From the NCBI GenBank assembly GCA_902564025.1, contig CACEZK010000005.1, forward strand, positions 1-64,000: a stretch of 64,000 nt of DNA, given 5' to 3'. The notes beneath the pieces were generated by a model, which saw nothing but the letters and a program-made list of their open reading frames with translations, searched no databases and was not told the DNA's origin. Positions 18,075-26,255 of this stretch are shown one piece after another; positions within the stretch are counted from its first letter, which is position 1; the number at the start of each line of letters is the position of its first letter. This DNA comes from an uncultured Pelagibacteraceae bacterium. Its GTDB lineage: Bacteria; Pseudomonadota; Alphaproteobacteria; Pelagibacterales; AG-422-B15. Made by a program: the position numbers and the translations under genes.

Positions 18075-19640
18075 TTGGATATTAAAATTAAAACCGCGCT
18101 GATATCTGTTTCAGATAAATCAGGTTTAGATAAAGTTGTTCAATCACTCAAAGAACATAATATTAAAATAGTTTCAACAGGTGGTACGGCAAAAGCAATT
18201 GCGGACATGGATGTTGATGTGACGGATGTATCAACTTTAACTAATTTCCCAGAAATGATGGACGGACGTGTTAAAACTTTACACCCAAATGTACATGGGG
18301 GATTGCTTTCAAAAAGAGACGACAAGAAACATGTGCAGTCTCAAGAGGATTATGGAATAGAAGATATTGACTTAATAATTGTAAATCTTTACCCCTTTGA
18401 AGAAACAGTAAAATCAGAGGAAAATGAGGAAATTTGTATAGAAAATATTGATATTGGTGGTCCGGCAATGTTGCGATCAGCAGCTAAAAATCATCAATTT
18501 GTCACAGTAGTTACTGATATTAGCGATTACGATGAGCTCATTAATGAGATCAATAAAAACAATGGTTCAACAACTTTGGAGTTTAGAAAGACTCTTGCTG
18601 CAAAAACATTTTCAACAACTGCTTATTACGATTCTTTAATCAGCAATTGGTTTTATAGAAATACAAACAAACCAATTAATAAGTTTTCAACAGCTGCTGA
18701 ATTATCTTCTATACTTCGCTACGGTGAAAACCCTCATCAGTCTGCAAGTCTTTATAAGTCGTCCTTGCAGCGATCAGGGATACCACATGCAAAATTACTT
18801 CAAGGAAAAGAATTGAGTTATAACAATATTAATGATGCTGACGCAGCATTACAATTAATCAAAGAATTTGACGAAGACACTCCTAGTGTTGCAATTATTA
18901 AACATGCGAACCCTTGTGGTGTTGCTAGTAGTAGTTCACTTTGTGAAGCGTATATGAAAGCATTTTCGTGTGATACAACCAGCGCGTTTGGAGGTGTCAT
19001 TGCACTTAACCAAACAATCGATAAAGACACAGCCTATGAAATTATAAAAATATTCACTGAAGTTATTATAGCGCCCGATGTTAGTGATGAAGCTAAAGAA
19101 ATATTTAAATCGAAAAACAATTTACGAGTTCTAACTTTATCGTCAATACACAATGATAATAATTCTCAAAACTACAAAAGTATCGAAGGAGGAATTTTAG
19201 TTCAATCAAATGATGAAGCAAATACGACCAAATCTGATCTTAAAGTAGTTACAGAAAAAAAACCAAGTGATGATGAAATTGATGATATGTTGTTTGCATT
19301 TAAAGTTTGTAAACATGTAAAATCGAATGCAATCATTTATGTCAAAAATAAAAAAACAATTGGTATTGGTGCAGGACAAATGAGTAGAGTGGATAGCGCT
19401 AAAATTGCCTCACAAAAAAATAGTGAAATGAAAAAATCTGATGAAAATTCTCTCGAAAATTCAGTGGTCGCATCAGATGCATTCTTTCCCTTTGCTGATG
19501 GCTTGCTAGTTACAATTTCTTATGGGGCTAAAGCGGTAATTCAACCCGGCGGATCAGTAAAAGATAATGAAGTAATTGATGCAGCTAATAATGCAGGAAT
19601 CTCTATGGTGTTCACTGGAGTACGACATTTTAGACATTAA
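18075..19640 (+). CDS. purH: Bifunctional AICAR formyltransferase / IMP cyclohydrolase
   Basis: Catalyses the last two steps of IMP synthesis. The N-terminal MGS-like cyclohydrolase domain (SVSDKSGL, STGGTAKAI, MDGRVKTLHPNVHGGLL) is followed by the transformylase domain (RYGENPHQSASLY, AIIKHANPCGVA, SDAFFPFADGL). Total 521 aa, full length. Translation starts at TTG 18075, supported by AAGGGG about 10 nt upstream and by the standard position of the N terminus. The stop codon shares a TTAA palindrome with the convergent FkbM gene. Confidence 0.96.
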   Translation: MDIKIKTALISVSDKSGLDKVVQSLKEHNIKIVSTGGTAKAIADMDVDVTDVSTLTNFPEMMDGRVKTLHPNVHGGLLSKRDDKKHVQSQEDYGIEDIDLIIVNLYPFEETVKSEENEEICIENIDIGGPAMLRSAAKNHQFVTVVTDISDYDELINEINKNNGSTTLEFRKTLAAKTFSTTAYYDSLISNWFYRNTNKPINKFSTAAELSSILRYGENPHQSASLYKSSLQRSGIPHAKLLQGKELSYNNINDADAALQLIKEFDEDTPSVAIIKHANPCGVASSSSLCEAYMKAFSCDTTSAFGGVIALNQTIDKDTAYEIIKIFTEVIIAPDVSDEAKEIFKSKNNLRVLTLSSIHNDNNSQNYKSIEGGILVQSNDEANTTKSDLKVVTEKKPSDDEIDDMLFAFKVCKHVKSNAIIYVKNKKTIGIGAGQMSRVDSAKIASQKNSEMKKSDENSLENSVVASDAFFPFADGLLVTISYGAKAVIQPGGSVKDNEVIDAANNAGISMVFTGVRHFRH

Positions 19641-20386
19641 AAATTAATGTAAAAATAGTCTCTTAGTCTTTTGTCATGAGTGTACTTACCCTCTTTAAGT
19701 AGTTTAAAATTACTACTCTCAAGAAATGATGAAATTATTGGATAATTCCTGTTAAATATTTCAATTTGCATAAAGACTTTGTTATTTGTAATTAATTCAA
19801 TTAAACCATTTAGCACTTCTAATTCATATTCCTCTACATCAATCTTTATTGCAATTATTTGATCTTTAAGTTTTATTAAATCATCCCCTTTTTTCTGCCT
19901 GACTGTAAATTGTCCTTTATCACTTATTCTCGCTCCGCCTGACTGACTTGTATCGAATCGATTAAGAGTAAATAACTTTGCTTCTCCATCTTCATTTGCT
20001 AACGCATAAGGATAAGCAGTTATTCTCTCAGAAAAATTATTTTTTTTAATGGCCATTTCCATTCTATTGAAAGCATCTTTATGTGGTTCAAAAGCAATAA
20101 CTTTTAAATCAGGAAATTGTTCTGAAATTGACATTGCGTAAACACCTATATTGGAACCAATATCAATAAAGTAGTTTATGTTAAATTTAAAAATTGAATC
20201 TTTTAAATATGAAACTTGTTCATCTTCGTAATATCCATTGAAATAAATTTCCCTATCTATCGAATCCTTAAGATCTAAAAAAAGAAATATATTATTTAAT
20301 TTATAAAAAAATTTTTCTTTTTTCGTCAAAAATAAAAATCTTCTTAAAATACTTTTTCTTAATTTATAAATTTTTCTTATAAACAT
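19637..20386 (-). CDS. FkbM family SAM-dependent methyltransferase
   Basis: A 249-aa protein with the FkbM pattern: FIDIGSNIGVYAMSISE (SAM motif I), VIAFEPHKDAFNRM (motif II), then AIKIDVEEYELEVLNGL. The KIDVEE acidic motif is diagnostic. FkbM enzymes O-methylate sugars in polysaccharides or secondary metabolites. The start at ATG 20386 lies 12 nt after the upstream membrane-protein stop; the frame is open to 20461 but that would add an unlikely Cys/Asn-rich leader overlapping the neighbour. A basic N-terminal stretch (residues 1-35) precedes the catalytic domain. Confidence 0.85.
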   Translation of the reverse strand: MFIRKIYKLRKSILRRFLFLTKKEKFFYKLNNIFLFLDLKDSIDREIYFNGYYEDEQVSYLKDSIFKFNINYFIDIGSNIGVYAMSISEQFPDLKVIAFEPHKDAFNRMEMAIKKNNFSERITAYPYALANEDGEAKLFTLNRFDTSQSGGARISDKGQFTVRQKKGDDLIKLKDQIIAIKIDVEEYELEVLNGLIELITNNKVFMQIEIFNRNYPIISSFLESSNFKLLKEGKYTHDKRLRDYFYINF

Positions 20387-20397
20387 TAATAATCTAT

Positions 20398-20889
20398 TTA
20401 AATACGCTTTTTTATTATTCCATAAATCAGAACTGATATTGTTATTACAATGGCAATCCACTTAAATGAAGTAGTCATGCTAGAAAAATAAACATGTGTT
20501 TCATTAATATTTGGGAAGTTTAAAATGAGTCTTGTAATTTGAAGATTCTCTAAGATATCAAAGCTAAATGCTGTTAACGGCAAAAATAAAATTAATTGGG
20601 AACTTTTATATAATTTGACATAGGCTCCAATAAATAACGAAGTATATAAAATGGGATATAGCGTATCCAGTATAAGTGATGAGAGAATATAGATATTTTG
20701 ACCATCAGTACCTATTGCATCTAAGTTTTTGACAACATCTTCTTTGCCATAAAACAGTTCAAGATCGAGCATGTTAGAAAAAATATTATGAGGGAGAAAA
20801 ATAAAAATAAGCCCGCAAATATTGAGAAGTACAAATATGGTAATTTGAGATTTGGTAGAAGAGACAAAATTAAAATATTTACTAATCAT
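20398..20889 (-). CDS. Multi-pass membrane protein, unknown function
   Basis: A 163-aa protein with about four hydrophobic segments (roughly residues 18-40, 70-92, 98-120 and 140-160 of this start) and no soluble domain. I do not recognise a family. ATG 20889 overlaps the MFS stop by 8 nt, implying translational coupling to the transporter; a longer frame to 20922 is possible. Its place between a transporter and an FkbM methyltransferase suggests an envelope role. Confidence 0.65.
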   Translation of the reverse strand: MISKYFNFVSSTKSQITIFVLLNICGLIFIFLPHNIFSNMLDLELFYGKEDVVKNLDAIGTDGQNIYILSSLILDTLYPILYTSLFIGAYVKLYKSSQLILFLPLTAFSFDILENLQITRLILNFPNINETHVYFSSMTTSFKWIAIVITISVLIYGIIKKRI

Positions 20890-22228
20890 TTTCAGAAACA
20901 AAATACATACCAACAATTCCAATCAAATTAAAAACTATAATTGAGATCATCGCATATTGAAGGCTATCTGTGAAAGCAAGTATTAATGACATTATTCCAG
21001 GAACAAGCCATGCAGTCGATTTACCGGCAAAGGCATAGAGACCAAAAAATTCTGTCATCTTCTCTTGTGGGGCCAGTTTGACCATTAATGCGCGAGAAGC
21101 TGTTTGTGCAGGACCATAAAAAATTGAGATACCAATGACAACGCAGATATATGTAACCTGACTTACAGAATTAAAAATTCCAAATGTGAATTCCTCTACA
21201 CTTGATGAATATTCGTTAACTGTGAAAAAATAAAATATTGTATCTTTGTCAATTGATATTCCTAAAACTCCCGAAAGAAATAATCCCCACAAAGACAAGT
21301 TTATTACATTTTTTGAACCGATCAGATCGTTTAAATAGCCTCCATAAATTGAGCTTGGTCCGGATAATACATTTAAAATTATACCAAGTATTAAGACCTG
21401 TGTGAGTGACATTCCAACAACTAGACTTGCGTAAACTCCGCCAACTACAAATAGAGCATTGAGTGCATCTTGATAGAACATTCTCGTAATCAAGAAAGTG
21501 AATATATTTTTGTAATTTCTGGCTTCTTTGAAAGTATTAATAAAATTTGTAAGTCCAATCTTAATTGAATTAATTACAGTAACATCATTTTTTTTAATGT
21601 CAGGCGTAAATAAAAATAGAGGTATAATAAAAACTGCATACCAAATAGCGCTGAGTGGTCCGACCATTCGTATGTGTTCATATTCACTCGTGTCCAAACC
21701 ATAAAGATTTTCAGTTTCGCCGCCCGGCCAAACAAATAATACTAAAAATAAAATTAATGCGATGAGACCTGCGATATAGCCAACTCCATAACCCATACCG
21801 CTTAACCAACCAGAATTCTCAGGAGTTTCGATGTTTGCCAAAACTGAGTTATTAAAGACCTCAGAAAATCCAACCATTGCAGATGCAAGAATTAATCCAA
21901 ACATCACGAGCCAAATACCGTGAGGAGCACCTGGAGGAGAATACCAAAGCAGTGCCATACCAAATACAAACAATGCAGATGTTATTCCCATTAATAGTTT
22001 TCTGTTCCCTTTAATGTCCGTAATGGATCCAAGAACAGGACTAAAAAGAGCGATAGCTAAACCTGAAATTGTTTGTGTGAGAGTTAATTTTTGGGCACCA
22101 TCATCACCAGCGATAAAGACGTCTGTAAAGTAGACAGAGAAAACAAATGTCATTATCAATGTATAAAAAGGTTGGTTTGCCCAATCAAACATTGTCCATG
22201 AATATCGTCCTAGTTTTGAAGCTCTCAT
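20882..22228 (-). CDS. MFS transporter, UMF1/Atg22-like
   Basis: A 448-aa major-facilitator protein with about 12 hydrophobic segments. The N terminus RYSWTMFDWANQPFYTLI is the UMF1 (Atg22-like effluxer) signature, followed by LGSITDIKGNRKLLMGI (the MFS loop 2-3 motif) and ASRALMVKLAPQEKMTEFFGLYAF late in the protein. Substrates of bacterial UMF1 proteins are mostly unknown; amino-acid efflux is known for eukaryotic Atg22. ATG 22228 is preferred to the TTG at 22246. Confidence 0.87.
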   Translation of the reverse strand: MRASKLGRYSWTMFDWANQPFYTLIMTFVFSVYFTDVFIAGDDGAQKLTLTQTISGLAIALFSPVLGSITDIKGNRKLLMGITSALFVFGMALLWYSPPGAPHGIWLVMFGLILASAMVGFSEVFNNSVLANIETPENSGWLSGMGYGVGYIAGLIALILFLVLFVWPGGETENLYGLDTSEYEHIRMVGPLSAIWYAVFIIPLFLFTPDIKKNDVTVINSIKIGLTNFINTFKEARNYKNIFTFLITRMFYQDALNALFVVGGVYASLVVGMSLTQVLILGIILNVLSGPSSIYGGYLNDLIGSKNVINLSLWGLFLSGVLGISIDKDTIFYFFTVNEYSSSVEEFTFGIFNSVSQVTYICVVIGISIFYGPAQTASRALMVKLAPQEKMTEFFGLYAFAGKSTAWLVPGIMSLILAFTDSLQYAMISIIVFNLIGIVGMYFVSEND

Positions 22229-22264
22229 AATTTTTAGGATATACAATTAAGCTAATTATGTAAG

Positions 22265-23035
22265 TTAATTTTTTTTGTTTGGGACAAAAACAAAATTATT
22301 ATTTTTTATTTCGTTTGGATTTTGAATACGCTGCAGGCTAAAATTATCATCGACAAAAAAACACTTATAGCCAAGTTGTTCTATCTCATTAATCGCAATA
22401 TTAGGCTGAACTCCAGAATGACGTTCTTCAATTTCAATTAACATTGTTGGCATATTTTTTATGATAAATTTTTTTGCACCACGTAAAATATCTAATTCAT
22501 GTCCCTCAACATCAATTTTTAAAAAACCAATTTGATGTTCAAAATTATACTCATCCAAAGTAATTTTATTAATGGATTTTATAGTCTCAAATTTTTCATT
22601 ATCTAAATTATTGGTTTTATGAATTGTAGCGACTCCTAGTTTATACTTCTCTTCGTAATCAAAACTAGCTGTAATATCTCTTATTGGAATTCTAAGCTCA
22701 GCATCACCACTTTCAGATGAAACTGCCATATTTTCTATTTTAATATTTGTTTTATTTTTGAAACCTTTTAGTAACTTTGAATGCAAAAGTGGGTTAGCCT
22801 CGAATGCGTAGACATATTCACATAAGTTCAATAAAAAATAAGAATATACACCTCTATAAACACCAATATCTATTGAGGCCTTTGCTGGATCTACTAATTT
22901 ATCTAAAACTCTTATTTCATTTTCAGTATTTTTTCTGAGATAACGTTCGGCCCTCCTTTTTAATAAATAAGCCTCTGAGAGTCCAAAAAGCTTTTTTAAA
23001 AAGAATTCGATTTTTTTTTGGTTATAAATTCTCAC
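22265..23035 (-). CDS. FkbM family SAM-dependent methyltransferase (second copy)
   Basis: A 256-aa protein with ASIDIGVYRGVYSYFLLN (SAM motif I), VYAFEANPLLHSKL (motif II), IGFLKIDVEGHELDILRGA (the FkbM KIDVEG motif) and MLIEIEERH. It differs clearly from the FkbM gene at 19637, so they are not a recent duplication. The start is GTG 23035, just 15 nt downstream of the tRNA-Gly 3' end. It may therefore be read by transcription through the tRNA. A sugar O-methylation role is inferred from the family. Confidence 0.84.
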   Translation of the reverse strand: MRIYNQKKIEFFLKKLFGLSEAYLLKRRAERYLRKNTENEIRVLDKLVDPAKASIDIGVYRGVYSYFLLNLCEYVYAFEANPLLHSKLLKGFKNKTNIKIENMAVSSESGDAELRIPIRDITASFDYEEKYKLGVATIHKTNNLDNEKFETIKSINKITLDEYNFEHQIGFLKIDVEGHELDILRGAKKFIIKNMPTMLIEIEERHSGVQPNIAINEIEQLGYKCFFVDDNFSLQRIQNPNEIKNNNFVFVPNKKN

Positions 23036-23049
23036 AGAAAATAAATTTT

Positions 23050-23124
23050 TGGAGCGAGTGAAGGGAGTCGAACCCTCGACCTAAACGTTGGCAACGTTTC
23101 GCTCTACCACTGAGCTACACTCGC
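23050..23124 (-). tRNA. tRNA-Gly (anticodon GCC)
   Basis: A complete cloverleaf can be folded by eye: acceptor GCGAGTG/CACTCGC, D arm GCTC-AGTGGTA-GAGC, anticodon arm AAACG-TTGCCAA-CGTTT with anticodon GCC, and T arm GAGGG-TTCGACT-CCCTT. The discriminator is U, as expected for glycine tRNAs, and the 3' CCA is encoded. It lies between the GT9 and FkbM genes on the same strand. No duplicated 3'-end fragment (att-like) was noticed nearby. Confidence 0.96.
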
Positions 23125-23199
23125 ACTATAAAAATAATATTAAGTATTAGACTAAAAAAATAAATTTTTAAATACTTTTTCTAGGAGCTATCAAAATAT

Positions 23200-24180
23200 T
23201 TAATTTGCCTCAAATATATTTTTTACTTTTTCAAAACTTATACTTCTTATAGATTCATCTGACCTTGGAACATCTTCATCTTTATCAATTGGAACTATTA
23301 AATCTGTATAAATACTTGGTTCACAATCTCCAAAAAGAATAAAACTTTTTTTTCCGTAGGCAAGTGCTAGATGAGAAAACCCTGTATCATGACCAATGTA
23401 TATGGAACTAGTTTTTATATGGGGTATAACTTCTTTAATTGTTTTTTCAGCAGTTAAAATTAATTCAATATCATCACCAGTCTTTTTCATTATTTGTTTT
23501 TCTTTTTCAATTTGATCCATACCAGATAGTATTACAAATTTTTTGAAGCCTCTAATCTTTAAATAGTTTATCAGTTTGATGAAATTTTCTGTTCCCCACT
23601 GTCTTGATGGTCCTGATGATGCCATACAAACCATTATTTTCAATGGGTCAACCCGCTCTTTATAATGAAGAGTAGTAAAAGAACAATTATTAATTTTTAA
23701 AATTTTATTTGTCAGTTCCATACTTTCATCAATTTGATTGATTAAATTAGATTTATAACTCTCATAAAATTTATATTCTTTTTTCAAAAAAAGGTTTTGT
23801 ATACCTATTCCTGGGGCGTAAACTTTTTTAATTCCACTTAAATAACACAAAATAACCATTAGGGCGGAAGAGTGAAAAATAAATATTTCTGAGATATTTG
23901 CTGATCTTAATTTGCTTATCAATTCAAAAACTAATTTAATTTGTCTAACTGCACCCCTGCTATTACTTTGAATATTTATAAATTTTGATATAAAATTTTG
24001 ATCTTCTAAATATGCTTCGGCACTAGAAAACTTTTTGGTTATTAATATAATTTTTTTTTGCCTGGTGTCGGATATTTGTTTGAAACAAGAAATATATGAA
24101 ACAAAGTTCCCCCAACCCTTTCCGGGAGCAAGCACCGCTGTGTTTTCTTCTTTATTATTTCTCGCGTTTAACAAAATCAA
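23200..24180 (-). CDS. Glycosyltransferase family 9 (heptosyltransferase-like)
   Basis: A 326-aa GT-B enzyme. N-terminal VLAPGKGWGNFVSYISCF corresponds to the acceptor domain. The C-terminal half has ICMASSGPSRQWGTENFIKL-type substrate motif (residues about 184-205) and SIYIGHDTGFSHLALAYGKKSFILFGDCEP, the classic GT9 D-TG-HLA-A motif that binds the nucleotide sugar. GT9 enzymes add heptose or related sugars to the LPS core. The start TTG 24180 is uncertain; another TTG lies two codons later. Together with FkbM genes it suggests a surface-glycan cassette. Confidence 0.85.
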   Translation of the reverse strand: MILLNARNNKEENTAVLAPGKGWGNFVSYISCFKQISDTRQKKIILITKKFSSAEAYLEDQNFISKFINIQSNSRGAVRQIKLVFELISKLRSANISEIFIFHSSALMVILCYLSGIKKVYAPGIGIQNLFLKKEYKFYESYKSNLINQIDESMELTNKILKINNCSFTTLHYKERVDPLKIMVCMASSGPSRQWGTENFIKLINYLKIRGFKKFVILSGMDQIEKEKQIMKKTGDDIELILTAEKTIKEVIPHIKTSSIYIGHDTGFSHLALAYGKKSFILFGDCEPSIYTDLIVPIDKDEDVPRSDESIRSISFEKVKNIFEAN

Positions 24181-24324
24181 AAATATTTAAATAGTCTTTA
24201 TATTGCGAGATTATCACATTTTCTATTCATATTGTCCTTATTAGAGCCAAATTTACTGAAAAGCCTTGTTTTTATAAAAACCAGAACTATTTAATTCTTA
24301 GTAAGAAAGAGATACTATAAATAA

Positions 24325-24984
24325 ATGAAATTGTTTTCAAATATTGAGCAACTGCCTCGTACAATTCCAATATTTCCACTAACTGGAGCTGTTCTTTTTC
24401 CGGGTACCCAATTACCGCTTAATATATTTGAACCACGGTACGTAAAAATGATTGATGATGCTCTTTCCAGCCCAGGAAGATTGTTAGGTATGATTCAACC
24501 CGCTTCACAAAATCAAGAAACAGGTAATAAATCACTTAAAAAAGTTGGCTGCGTTGGTCGCATATCCTCTTTTAATGAAGCTGAGGATAGTAGATATTTA
24601 ATTACTTTATCTGGTGTTGTCAGATTTAATGTAGAAGAAGAATTGGATGTCACCACACCTTATAGACAAATTCTAGCAAACTATGACAATTTTAAGAATG
24701 ATACTAAAACTCAAAACAGTGATGGAATAGACAGATCTAAACTTCTTGCTTTAGTCAAAAGGTATCTTGAACATAGAAAAATATTAGCTGACTGGGAAAT
24801 AATTAAACAGACTCCAACTGAACAATTGATAAACTATTCAGGAATACTAGTTCCCTTTACACCAGAGGAAAAACAACTTCTTCTAGAAGCAAAAACATTG
24901 ATCACTAGAGGCCACGCTCTAGAGGCACTTTATCAATCGTATATTTTTGATCTATCGGGTGAAAAGAGTGATCAGCTTCATTAA
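24325..24984 (+). CDS. Lon substrate-binding (LON N-terminal) domain protein
   Basis: A 219-aa protein made only of the Lon N-terminal domain: LPRTIPIFPLTGAVLFPGTQLPLNIFEPRY and VGCVGRISSFNEAEDSRYLITLSG. It lacks AAA+ and protease domains. Such stand-alone proteins are widespread in alphaproteobacteria with no settled function; adaptor or protein-quality roles are plausible. The 144-bp upstream region (24181-24324) separates it from the divergent GT9 gene. The gene converges on ubiH, sharing the stop palindrome TTAA. Confidence 0.88.
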   Translation: MKLFSNIEQLPRTIPIFPLTGAVLFPGTQLPLNIFEPRYVKMIDDALSSPGRLLGMIQPASQNQETGNKSLKKVGCVGRISSFNEAEDSRYLITLSGVVRFNVEEELDVTTPYRQILANYDNFKNDTKTQNSDGIDRSKLLALVKRYLEHRKILADWEIIKQTPTEQLINYSGILVPFTPEEKQLLLEAKTLITRGHALEALYQSYIFDLSGEKSDQLH

Positions 24985-26150
24985 AGTGACTTAAAAAAAT
25001 CTAGCCCTGTTGCACTTTTGATAAAAAATCTCTTAAGATATTTATTCTTTTCAACAATATTAAATCCTTGACGTGTAGCAAAATTCAAAAACTTGTTTTC
25101 ACTTGTAAGAATATCGTTAAGTGAAAATGTTCCAAAAGAATATGCTAAATTATCTAACTTTCTTTTAATTTCAAATTCTTCAAGAATCATTTTGTCATTT
25201 AGCCTATACCCTAAGGAGGTATACTTTCTTATTAATTTTACAAATAATGCGATATCTTTGATACTTAAGTTCAGTCCTTGTCCAGCAATTGGATGTATAT
25301 TATGAGCAATATTTCCAAGTAAAACAGTTTTTTTATAAAAAAGATTTTTTGCGTATGTAAATTGAAGACTATGTTTTTCTAAACTTATGATTTGCATTGA
25401 GGTCACATACTCATGGAGATATTTTTCGATAAGTTGCGTTAGCTCTTTATTTTCTTTAGACAATATTTTTGAATTGTTTTTTAACGACCATACAACTGAA
25501 GCTTCATCATCAGAATACGGTAAAAAAGCTAGTGGCCCATACTTAGTAAATTCCTGGAATGCGCAGTTTTTATTTTTAATTTGAGCTATAATATTTATAG
25601 ATAATGCCGTTTGTTTTAAATCTTTTTTAATAAAAGAAATATTTATTTGTTCTGAAATATTTTTTATTGCTGTTGATAAAATAAGTAAGTTAGAGTTTAT
25701 TTTTTTGTTACCAGAAAATTTTAATTCAATACCAGTTGCTGTATTCTCAATAGAATCAATTTGATTTGTATTAATAACGTCTATGTTGCTTAATTGATTA
25801 ATCTCCTCATTTAGATATTTCTCTAAATCGGAGTTTTTTACAATTTTTCCCAAACTTTTATTTTCATTAGTAAATTTAATCGATTGAGCTTTATCTTTCT
25901 TTAAACTGTTTAAGTGGCACTTAATTTTTTGTATTTCGGGATATTCTTGGAAAAAATTCGCATTCGGTATTATTGATGAAAGATAATTAAGCGAACCAGA
26001 AGATAGGAAAGTAACGAGATTAGTATTTGAAACCTCTTGATTTTGATCTTTATCTAATATTAAGCAAACACTAAAACCATTTTTTGCCAACAGACTCGAT
26101 GTTATTTTGGCTGAAATGCCTGACCCAAATATAGCAAATTCATATTTCAT
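24981..26150 (-). CDS. UbiH/UbiF/VisC family FAD-dependent hydroxylase
   Basis: A 389-aa FAD monooxygenase of the ubiquinone-hydroxylase family. The N-terminal dinucleotide motif is FAIFGSGISAKI (GxGxxA rather than GxGxxG). The C-terminal FAD motif is LLGNIAHNIHPIAGQGLNLSIKDI, the normal GDxAHxxxPxxGQGxN signature with Asp replaced by Asn. The role is therefore probably ubiquinone ring hydroxylation, but which carbon is not readable. It lies divergent from ftsK over 105 bp. Confidence 0.83.
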   Translation of the reverse strand: MKYEFAIFGSGISAKITSSLLAKNGFSVCLILDKDQNQEVSNTNLVTFLSSGSLNYLSSIIPNANFFQEYPEIQKIKCHLNSLKKDKAQSIKFTNENKSLGKIVKNSDLEKYLNEEINQLSNIDVINTNQIDSIENTATGIELKFSGNKKINSNLLILSTAIKNISEQINISFIKKDLKQTALSINIIAQIKNKNCAFQEFTKYGPLAFLPYSDDEASVVWSLKNNSKILSKENKELTQLIEKYLHEYVTSMQIISLEKHSLQFTYAKNLFYKKTVLLGNIAHNIHPIAGQGLNLSIKDIALFVKLIRKYTSLGYRLNDKMILEEFEIKRKLDNLAYSFGTFSLNDILTSENKFLNFATRQGFNIVEKNKYLKRFFIKSATGLDFFKSL

Positions 26151-26255
26151 TTTTTAATAAATAAATTAGTCAGTTAAATCTACAAGTAGATATATAATAA
26201 CATGATGAATCAAAAACTATTAGAATCCGAAAATTTTTATTCAATTTGACAAATA

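Noticed and set aside
23050-23124. tRNA-Gly as a mobile-element attachment site
   Set aside because: No integrase gene and no duplicated tRNA 3' end were seen in the window, so an integrated element is not supported.
24214-24237. Third TCACA-N14-TGTGA-like site before the Lon-domain gene
   Set aside because: The right arm is TGTCC, only three of five bases matching; not enough to call a site, mentioned only as a weak look-alike.
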